Position numbers and translations under genes: made by a program. From contig DOUU01000060.1 in the NCBI GenBank assembly GCA_003520425.1, positions 1 through 6,712 of the forward strand: 6,712 bases of DNA. Reading direction: 5' to 3'. Source of the stretch: Deltaproteobacteria bacterium (GTDB lineage: Bacteria > Myxococcota_A > UBA9160). The stretch's first letter is position 1; every line of letters starts with the position of its first letter. The notes beneath the pieces were generated by a model. That model was not told the DNA's origin, made no database searches, and saw only the letters and a list, made by a program, of their open reading frames with translations. Shown one piece after another: positions 1 through 5,390 of this stretch.

Positions 1-1
1 G

Positions 2-523
2 GACATGATCACCGCTCAACTCGCCCTCTCCGCGATCTCCTCTGGACCCTTGCAGCTCGAGCCCATCGACCTCCGCAAGGTCGTGAGCGAGGTCGTGGCC
101 GAGCTCGCGCTCGAGATTGACAGCGCCTGCGCGCGGGTAGAGGTCGGGGAGCTCCCACCGGCATGGGCCGACGCACGGCAGATGGCACAACTCTTCAAGA
201 ATCTCATCGGCAACGCGCTCAAGTATCGGCGTCTCGAGGTGCCGCTCGTCGTGGGGGTGAAGGGCGCAGAATCGGAAGGCGCATACCACTGCATTGCGGT
301 CGAAGACAATGGCCGCGGCTTCGATCGTGCCGATGCAGAACGGGTGTTCCGGGTCTACGAGCGACTAGAGCCCGACACCGCAGAAGGATCTGGTCTTGGG
401 CTTGCGATCTGCCGTCGCATCGTCGCCCGCCACGGGGGCACGATCAGCGCCGAGGGACGTCCGGGCGAGGGTGCGACCTTCCGAATTCGTCTGCCGCGCA
501 CTGGTTCGCTGAGCGGCGTCTAG
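2..523 (+). CDS. Sensor histidine kinase, C-terminal ATP-binding part (5' end outside window)
   Basis: This is the C-terminal end of a two-component sensor histidine kinase, which uses ATP to autophosphorylate a histidine and passes the phosphate to a response regulator. The frame is open to the left edge (an in-frame GAC precedes the ATG at 5), so that ATG is internal and the sensor domain and phospho-acceptor histidine are not visible. Counting from the ATG at 5, the HATPase_c boxes appear in order: N box FKNLIGNALKYRR (65-76, Asn66 and Asn70), G1 box DNGRGF (101-106), F box VFRVYERL (114-121), G2 box GSGLGLA (128-134) and a closing GEGATFRIRLP (154-164). Nothing follows the ATPase domain except a short tail, so no receiver domain is fused at this end. 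The stop is TAG at 521-523. The next gene runs in the same direction but appears to have its own promoter. The signal sensed and the partner regulator cannot be told. The family call is secure. Confidence 0.95.
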   Translation, partial: DMITAQLALSAISSGPLQLEPIDLRKVVSEVVAELALEIDSACARVEVGELPPAWADARQMAQLFKNLIGNALKYRRLEVPLVVGVKGAESEGAYHCIAVEDNGRGFDRADAERVFRVYERLEPDTAEGSGLGLAICRRIVARHGGTISAEGRPGEGATFRIRLPRTGSLSGV

Positions 524-548
524 AGGCAAGGTCATATTGTAGAAAGCA

Positions 549-565
549 CCACGCCGTGCCCACGG
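549..565. promoter_or_regulatory. Alternating CACG/CGTG half-sites, candidate activator binding site
   Basis: Three four-base half-sites lie in a row: CACG (550-553), CGTG (555-558) and CACG (561-564). They form two overlapping dyads, CACG-C-CGTG and CCGTG-CC-CACGG (554-565). The two CCACG copies (549 and 560) are 11 bp apart, about one helical turn. The cluster is centred roughly 80 bp upstream of the start site expected from the sigma-54 promoter, a usual distance for an enhancer-binding protein. A two-base loop makes an RNA hairpin terminator unlikely. Binding by an activator is inference, and short GC-rich dyads also arise by chance. Confidence 0.3.
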
Positions 566-612
566 GGGAGCGGCGCGGGAGCCGATGGCCTTCTGTCCCT
601 CCCGATACTCGC

Positions 613-628
613 TGGCATGCCCCTTGCT
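613..628 (+). promoter_or_regulatory. Sigma-54 (RpoN) type -24/-12 promoter
   Basis: The sequence TGGCATG-CCCC-TTGCT matches the RpoN consensus TGGCACG-N4-TTGCW. The invariant GG (614-615) and GC (626-627) elements are present with exact spacing, and the only differences are T for C after TGGCA and C for the preferred purine after TGGCATG. Placing 627 at -12 puts the start of transcription near 639. That leaves a leader of about 17 nt that holds the ribosome binding site and ends at the ATG at 656. Such promoters need an AAA+ enhancer-binding activator bound upstream. The site lies in non-coding sequence directly before a gene in the right direction, which supports it. It has not been checked against the genome-wide background. 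Confidence 0.65.
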
Positions 629-636
629 CCACAAGC

Positions 637-649
637 AGGAGAGAGGGGG
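637..649 (+). promoter_or_regulatory. Ribosome binding site of the lipoprotein gene
   Basis: A purine-rich run begins with AGGAG (637-641) and continues to AGGGGG (644-649), which ends six bases before the ATG at 656. The second part is at the better spacing, and it would still be on the transcript if transcription starts near 639. This decides the start codon at 656 over the in-frame ATG at 617, which has no such site and lies inside the promoter. Confidence 0.6.
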
Positions 650-655
650 AAGACG

Positions 656-964
656 ATGAAGGCATCTCTTCGATGTTTCGTTCTTGCATGCGCGGCGGCT
701 CTTGTGATGCTGCCCATGGGCTGCGCGTCGAGCTCGAAGCATGTAACACGTGAAGACACGGTGCGAACGACGAACCCCGACACAGCCTCGGCAGAGGGCG
801 ACCGCGAGGAACAGGGCCAAGTGGTGGAGACCCACACCACGGTCACGGAGGAAGAGAAACGAGACTCGGGAGGCGGAGTCATCAGCACGACTGTCGCCTT
901 CGTGGGTGAAGTGATCGCTTTTCCGTTTCGCCTGGTCGGCGCGGTCTTCCGCGCGATCTTCTAG
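656..964 (+). CDS. Small predicted lipoprotein of unknown function (102 aa)
   Basis: I do not recognise a named family. The N-terminus has a basic start (MKASLR), a hydrophobic stretch (about 8-21) and a cysteine at residue 23 in the context LPMGC, which reads as a signal peptidase II lipobox with an unusual Pro at -3. A mature lipid-anchored protein of about 80 residues is predicted. Residue 24 is Ala and 25-27 are Ser, with no Asp at +2, so in an enterobacterial-type Lol system it would go to the outer membrane. The middle (about 28-70) is hydrophilic, rich in Thr, Glu and Asp, and probably disordered. The last 30 or so residues turn hydrophobic after a GGG, with the segment VAFVGEVIAFPFRLVG and the end FRAIF, which may be a second membrane-binding or amphipathic segment. 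The ATG at 656 is chosen over the in-frame ATG at 617 because it follows the ribosome binding site and the sigma-54-type promoter, and because it puts the signal peptide at the N-terminus. Its stop overlaps the stop of convergent treZ. Its role is unknown; a cell-envelope role is inferred from the lipobox only. Confidence 0.75.
   Translation: MKASLRCFVLACAAALVMLPMGCASSSKHVTREDTVRTTNPDTASAEGDREEQGQVVETHTTVTEEEKRDSGGGVISTTVAFVGEVIAFPFRLVGAVFRAIF
850..880 (-). terminator. Weak candidate terminator of the tre operon, inside the lipoprotein gene
   Basis: Read on the - strand, GACTC and GAGTC (880-876 and 867-863) can pair around an 8-base loop. The stem is followed by a T-rich stretch (TCGTTTCTCTTCC, 862-850). 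It lies about 80 bases past the treZ stop. The stem is only five base pairs and the T tract is interrupted, so this is a poor intrinsic terminator. It is listed because no non-coding space exists after treZ and termination must occur within the neighbouring gene or rely on Rho. Confidence 0.15.
961..964. other. Shared palindromic CTAG forming both convergent stop codons
   Basis: The + strand bases 962-964 (TAG) end the lipoprotein gene. The - strand bases 963-961 (TAG) end treZ. The palindrome CTAG therefore terminates both genes in a 4-bp tail-to-tail overlap, leaving no intergenic region. Both reading frames are well supported right up to this point. Confidence 0.9.
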
Positions 965-2715
965 AGGCCGGAGTCGAGCGCGTCAGGCCCGAGGATCGCG
1001 ACTGCAGCGCCCTCGAGCTCGATGGCATTGCCACCGACAACGGGCCTGGCAGGTGCAGCGAGCCAAGGCCGGGTCGGGCGGTCCCCCGAGAGAGGGATTG
1101 ACTTCACAAGTCCGGAAAGATTGCAGACGATGCTCCATGGCCCGCGCTCCACCACGAGCCAACTCTCATCTTCATCGAAGCGGGCAAGGACTCGGTCGAG
1201 ACGATCGTCCCGGAGGGCTGCTGCGGCGCGCCGCAGCTGAATGAGGTCGCGATGCCACTGAAGGAGCGAAGCGTGCGGCTCGCGCTCAAGCTCCGACCAG
1301 TCGAGCTTTGAGCGAACAAAGGTGTTGCGATCTTGCGGATCGGGGACCTCTTCGAGCTCCCGACCCAGGACGGAACTCTCGCGGCGCCTGCCCTCGTGCA
1401 CTGCGCGCCCAAGCGCGGGATCACGGAAGTCCGTGAAATAGAGAAAGGGTGTTTTCGCCCCCCATTCCTCTCCCTGAAAGAGGAGGGGAACGAAGGGCGC
1501 CGTGAAGAGCAGCGCTGCGGCGATCCGCAAGCGACTCGTGGAGAGGAGGTGGCTTGTTCTTTCCCCTCGCGCCCGGTTCCCGATCTGATCGTGGTTCTGC
1601 GTATAGACGAGGAACCGGTGGCCCGAGAGACCCTTGGCGCTGCGTCCATGACGTCGCCCACGGTGGCGGGAATAGCGGCCGTCATAGACGAAGCCCTTCG
1701 TGAGAGCGGCGGCGAGGTCGGCGGCGGGGCCAAAGTCGCGATAGTAGCCCTGCCGCTCATGCGTGAGCAACGCATGCAAGGCATGGTGAAAGTCGTCACT
1801 CCATTGCGCTGCGAGCCCGAATCCCCCGAGCTGGCGCGCACGCACGAGCCTTGGATCATTGAGGTCGCTCTCCGCCACGAGAACCAGGGATCGGCCGACT
1901 TCCAGTTGGAGGGATGCAACCTCCTCCTGCAGCTCTTCCAGGAGATGGAGCGCCGAGCGGTCGAAGAGCGCATGGACCGCATCGAGACGCAGGCCGTCGA
2001 GGTGATAGTCCCGAAGCCACATTCGCGCATTGTCCAGCAAGAAGCGACGCACCTCATCGCTTCCTGACCCGTCGAGGTTTACCGCCGGCCCCCATGGCGT
2101 GGCATAGCGGTCCGTGAAATAGGGACCGAAACGCGAGAGATAGTTCCCATCGGGACCAAGATGGTTGTAGACGACGTCCAAGAGGACCGCGAGGCCATGG
2201 GCGTGACAGGTTTCGACGAATTTCTTGAGCCCCTCCGGGCCGCCGTAGGGCTCATGCGGGGCGAAGAGTCCAACTCCGTCATAACCCCAGCCGTGCTCCC
2301 CTGAAAACGAGTGCACCGGCATCAGTTCTACGTGAGTCACACCGAGCTTGCGAAGATGGGCAAGCTTCTCGAGCGCAGCCTCGAATGTCCCTTTCGGCGT
2401 AAACGTTCCCACGTGAAGCTCATAGACGACGCCGGTCGAGAGAGAGGGCGGCTGCCAGTCCGCGTCCTGCCAGGCGTATTGCGAGTGATCGAGCCGCTGC
2501 CCAGGCGCGTGTACACCGCGGCGCAGTCTCTCGGCACGGGGATCGGGCAGAAGCTCCCCTTCGTCGAGCCGGAACGCGTAGTCGCGTCCCGCTACGAGCC
2601 ACGGCGCGTCTCCTTCGTAGAAGCCGCCCTCCACGGGCTGAAGAACAAGGCGCTGCCCTTCGCTCTCCACCTCGACCCGTGTGGCGTGGGGGGCCCAGAT
2701 CCGTAGACGGATCAT
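961..2715 (-). CDS. treZ: Malto-oligosyltrehalose trehalohydrolase (GH13)
   Basis: TreZ hydrolyses the alpha-1,4 bond next to the trehalose unit of maltooligosyl-trehalose, releasing free trehalose in the cytoplasm (EC 3.2.1.141). The 584-residue product has the usual family length. An N-terminal beta-sandwich (about 1-85, starting MIRLRIWAPHATRVEV) is followed by the GH13 barrel. Visible barrel motifs are YELHVGTF (98-105), DVVYNHLG (180-187), GLRLDAVHAL with nucleophile Asp245, VAESD with acid/base Glu282, and QNHDQIGNR with Asp376. These positions match the known Sulfolobus TreZ triad closely. LLFQGEEWGA (411-420) is also typical. The frame is open upstream to 3030, but that part lies within treY and is low-complexity Arg/Ser-rich sequence; the family N-terminus begins at the ATG at 2715. 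No clear Shine-Dalgarno precedes it, only a GGGG touching the ATG. With treY ending 10 bp upstream, translational coupling is likely. It is the last gene of the operon. Confidence 0.97.
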   Translation of the reverse strand: MIRLRIWAPHATRVEVESEGQRLVLQPVEGGFYEGDAPWLVAGRDYAFRLDEGELLPDPRAERLRRGVHAPGQRLDHSQYAWQDADWQPPSLSTGVVYELHVGTFTPKGTFEAALEKLAHLRKLGVTHVELMPVHSFSGEHGWGYDGVGLFAPHEPYGGPEGLKKFVETCHAHGLAVLLDVVYNHLGPDGNYLSRFGPYFTDRYATPWGPAVNLDGSGSDEVRRFLLDNARMWLRDYHLDGLRLDAVHALFDRSALHLLEELQEEVASLQLEVGRSLVLVAESDLNDPRLVRARQLGGFGLAAQWSDDFHHALHALLTHERQGYYRDFGPAADLAAALTKGFVYDGRYSRHRGRRHGRSAKGLSGHRFLVYTQNHDQIGNRARGERTSHLLSTSRLRIAAALLFTAPFVPLLFQGEEWGAKTPFLYFTDFRDPALGRAVHEGRRRESSVLGRELEEVPDPQDRNTFVRSKLDWSELEREPHASLLQWHRDLIQLRRAAAALRDDRLDRVLARFDEDESWLVVERGPWSIVCNLSGLVKSIPLSGDRPTRPWLAAPARPVVGGNAIELEGAAVAILGPDALDSGL

Positions 2716-2725
2716 CCCCGGGATC

Positions 2726-5377
2726 TCACGGGGAGTCCTCGCGCAAGAGGAGTGCCACCGGGAAGCGGTGGAGGAGCTGCGCCGCCAAGACCGCTCCGCG
2801 CGAGTCATGACGCTCTCCGGAGAGGGCATCCCGCCAGGATCCCGGGGGCAGCTCCACCTCGGTCCCGCCCCACTCGCCGCGGAACCCGAGCCAAAGGCGT
2901 GGCACCACGGTCGCCACCTCCTCCCCCCGCACAAACGCGAAGGTGTGATTGGCGCGCGGTCCTGCGGCCTCGAGTCGCCGATAAGCCGCGGGCGGCTCAA
3001 AGGCGTGCGAACGTGCGCGACGCGCGGCAAGCGCGCGCCGAATCAGCCAGAGCTTGGGAAGGCCCGACTCCGCTTCCGCCAAGGCCTCTTCAGCGGACGC
3101 CGCGGACGCCTTTGCGAGCAGCCGCCTGCGCAGGCCATAGTCCACGGCCCGCCGATTGTCGGGATCCACAAGGCTTGTGTCCCAAAGCTCGCACCCCTGA
3201 TAGAAGTCAGGAAACCCTGGCGCCGTGCATTTCACGAGCGTCTGCGCAAGGGACGTGATCGTGGCAGGTTCCTGGAGCAGTCGCAAAAACGCCTCGATTT
3301 CCGCGCGGAATCTTTCGTCGCGGAGAAGACCCTGGGCGAAGCCCCGGACGGCCGCCTCGTACGCGGCATCCGGCGAAAGCCATGAGGTGTGCTCCTTCGC
3401 CTCTCGCGTGGCTTTCTCTAGATACGGAAGCAGCCGGTCTTCGCCGATCGGCCAGGCGCCGACCAGCGTTTGGTACAGGAGATACTCGAGTCCGGCGTCC
3501 GGCCCCTCCTTCCTGCGGAATTGCTCATGGCGCCGGTACCAGCCACGCACGGTGCGACTCCAAAGCCCAGGAACCTCGGACAGGAGAGAGATGCGGACGC
3601 GCGTGTCTTCGCCGCGCTTGGTGTCGTGCGTCGCCGTCGCGAGCATGCCACGGGGATACCTCCGCGCCGCCTCGCCGAACGCCTCGTGCACTTCCTCCGG
3701 AGGGACAGAGAAACGAGTCGGATCGCCACCGATCTCGTTGCGAGAGATTAGGCGACGGAAGACGTAGAAGGCGGTGTCCTCCACACCCTTGGCCATCGCG
3801 GAGGCGGTGAGTTGCTGAAATCGCATCACGAACTCCAACTCCGTCTCCCCACGCACCTGGAATGTGAGGAGGTCACGAGCGAAGTCGAAAAGCTCGTTTT
3901 CGAGGTCCGGCCGTGACGCCTTTGCCTTTTCCACGGCGCGGCTCACCACGGCCACGTCTGCCTGTCCTATCCGGGAATCGCGCGCATAGGTCCGATACAC
4001 GGGCCATGCCACCAGGAGCTCCCGCAGGGCCTCATGCAGCTCGTGGCGCGTGTAGTCGCGCTGGCGGCGGTGGCGTTCGCACACGGTCATCAATTGAGCG
4101 GTTGCGCGGTTCAGTTCACTTCCGAGAACATCCCGCACCACCTGTCCTTTGCTCACTCGCCCGACTTCTTCAAAGTCCCGGGCATCGGCCGTGAATTCAA
4201 CGTAAAGCTCGCTCAGCGGTTTCTCGCCGTCCGGGTCGACAAACAGCCCTCCGATCAATTCGAGGAAGTCGTAGCCCGTGGTGCCGTCCGCGGGCCAGGC
4301 TTCCGGAAGATGCTCTCCTGGCATCAGGACCTTCTCGACGCCGATCCAGGCGCGGGGTGAGATCTCGCGGAGGCGCCAGAGGTAGGTTTCCGGGTCTCGC
4401 AGCCCGTCCACATGGTCGATCCGGAGTCCGTCGAGGCGGCCCTCTTGCAGCCAATCCACGATGCGGCCGTGCGTATCCGAGAAGACCTGCTCGTCTTCGA
4501 CGCGAACCCCGACGAGGCTCGCGACATCAAAGAATCGCCGGTAGCCGAGATCTCGCCCTGCGGCCCGCCAGTGTGAAAGGCGATAGTTCTGACGCTCAAG
4601 AAGCCCATCCAGGAGATCGGGAGCCGCATTCCAGCGAGCCACCTCGGCATCAATGGCAGAGGCCACGGCCGGCTCCTCGATGCACAGGCGCTCGAGCCCT
4701 CTCCGAAGCACCTCCTTGTCTCGGTGACGCCGTGTCACGCTCTCACGATCCGTGGCCGTCGCGAGCGGCAAGCGACCGAAGGACTCGGCGAGAAAGGCCA
4801 GCTCGTTCGATCCGCAGCGGGCGGCTGCGCGGCCCAGAAACTCATCCTGCGAGCACGGCGCGATGGGCAGCGCGTGTTCCCCGTAGCGGATCACGAAGCT
4901 CCCCCCCTGGCGGAAAAGAACGATGCCCCCCTCCTCTAGAATGCGTCCGTAGTGGTCCGAAAGGATGGGAAGCAGTACGACGTTGCGGAGCTTCGCTTCG
5001 GGCGGATCCCAGTCGACGTCGAATTGCGCTGCGTATCGGCTGGCGGGACCGTTTTCAAGGACATCCCACCACGCCGCGTTCCGTGCGTCGCCGATCGCCA
5101 TGTGATTGGGAACAATGTCGAGGATTTGCCCGACCCCTGCTTTGGCGAGCCGTGCGCAAAGCGCCTCGTAGGCCGCCTCGCCGCCCAGTTCCTCGTCCAC
5201 CCGCAGCGGGTCCACGACGTCGTATCCGTGCTTGCTGCCCGCTGCTGCTTGGAGGATGGGCGACAAGTACACATGGCTTATGCCGAGTGCGCGCAGGTAG
5301 TCCACGGCTTCGGCCACCCCGAAGAAATCCAGTCCGCCGTGAAGCTGTACTCGATAGCTTGCGACAAAAGGTCGCAC
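2726..5377 (-). CDS. treY: Maltooligosyl trehalose synthase (GH13)
   Basis: TreY is an intramolecular transglucosylase. It converts the reducing-end alpha-1,4 linkage of a malto-oligosaccharide into alpha,alpha-1,1, giving maltooligosyl-trehalose for TreZ (EC 5.4.99.15). The 883-residue protein is on the long side for the family, whose shorter members are near 700-780 residues. Motifs in order: N-terminal SYRVQLHGGLDF (7-18), YLSP...GSKHGYDVVD (37-56), DIVPNHM (87-93), GLRIDHVDGLRDPETYL with nucleophile Asp321 (317-333), IGVEK with acid/base Glu348, ATATHDTKRGEDTR with Asp585 (580-593), and the C-terminal signature PDFYQGCELWD...DPDNRRAVD (723-746). The long stretch between Glu348 and Asp585 is a normal TreY insertion. 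The start is GTG at 5377, preceded by AGGG at nine bases' distance, which overlaps the treX stop. The N-terminus begins exactly where the family does. It lies 11 bp after treX and 10 bp before treZ. Confidence 0.97.
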   Translation of the reverse strand: MRPFVASYRVQLHGGLDFFGVAEAVDYLRALGISHVYLSPILQAAAGSKHGYDVVDPLRVDEELGGEAAYEALCARLAKAGVGQILDIVPNHMAIGDARNAAWWDVLENGPASRYAAQFDVDWDPPEAKLRNVVLLPILSDHYGRILEEGGIVLFRQGGSFVIRYGEHALPIAPCSQDEFLGRAAARCGSNELAFLAESFGRLPLATATDRESVTRRHRDKEVLRRGLERLCIEEPAVASAIDAEVARWNAAPDLLDGLLERQNYRLSHWRAAGRDLGYRRFFDVASLVGVRVEDEQVFSDTHGRIVDWLQEGRLDGLRIDHVDGLRDPETYLWRLREISPRAWIGVEKVLMPGEHLPEAWPADGTTGYDFLELIGGLFVDPDGEKPLSELYVEFTADARDFEEVGRVSKGQVVRDVLGSELNRATAQLMTVCERHRRQRDYTRHELHEALRELLVAWPVYRTYARDSRIGQADVAVVSRAVEKAKASRPDLENELFDFARDLLTFQVRGETELEFVMRFQQLTASAMAKGVEDTAFYVFRRLISRNEIGGDPTRFSVPPEEVHEAFGEAARRYPRGMLATATHDTKRGEDTRVRISLLSEVPGLWSRTVRGWYRRHEQFRRKEGPDAGLEYLLYQTLVGAWPIGEDRLLPYLEKATREAKEHTSWLSPDAAYEAAVRGFAQGLLRDERFRAEIEAFLRLLQEPATITSLAQTLVKCTAPGFPDFYQGCELWDTSLVDPDNRRAVDYGLRRRLLAKASAASAEEALAEAESGLPKLWLIRRALAARRARSHAFEPPAAYRRLEAAGPRANHTFAFVRGEEVATVVPRLWLGFRGEWGGTEVELPPGSWRDALSGERHDSRGAVLAAQLLHRFPVALLLREDSP

Positions 5378-5386
5378 GGTCGAGTG

Positions 5387-5390
5387 CCCT
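5387..5390 (-). promoter_or_regulatory. Ribosome binding site of treY, overlapping the treX stop
   Basis: On the - strand the end of treX reads ATAGGGCACTCGACC before the treY GTG. The AGGG, a partial Shine-Dalgarno, shares its first two bases with the TAG stop of treX. This layout suggests that ribosomes finishing treX help start treY. The site supports the non-ATG start codon. Confidence 0.4.

Noticed and set aside
430..568. Repeated CCACGGGGG at 430-438 and 560-568.
   Set aside because: One copy is in the conserved kinase coding region, and a nine-base GC-rich match at this spacing is easily due to chance.
617..655. Upstream ATG start for the lipoprotein, adding 13 residues.
   Set aside because: The ATG sits inside the -24/-12 promoter, lacks a ribosome binding site, and would push the signal peptide away from the N-terminus.
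163..753. A 196-codon + strand frame overlapping the kinase and the lipoprotein gene.
   Set aside because: It is in a different frame from two supported genes and has an Arg-rich composition typical of an out-of-frame translation.
519..967. TCTAGAGGC present at the end of both the kinase gene (519-527) and the lipoprotein gene (960-968).
   Set aside because: The copies do not extend beyond nine or so bases, and each is explained by a TAG stop codon in GC-rich surroundings. There is no sign of a duplication or attachment site.
1013..1022. Perfect palindrome TCGAGCTCGA near the end of treZ, considered as a terminator or binding site.
   Set aside because: It has no loop and no T tract, lies within well-supported treZ coding sequence, and consists of common GC-rich codons.
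1333..2067. A 244-codon + strand frame opposite treZ.
   Set aside because: It is antisense to the catalytic core of treZ and shows no motif or ribosome binding site.
2716..3030. N-terminal extension of treZ by 105 codons.
   Set aside because: The extension lies in the C-terminal coding part of treY in another frame, is Arg/Ser-rich, and the TreZ family N-terminus starts at the ATG at 2715.
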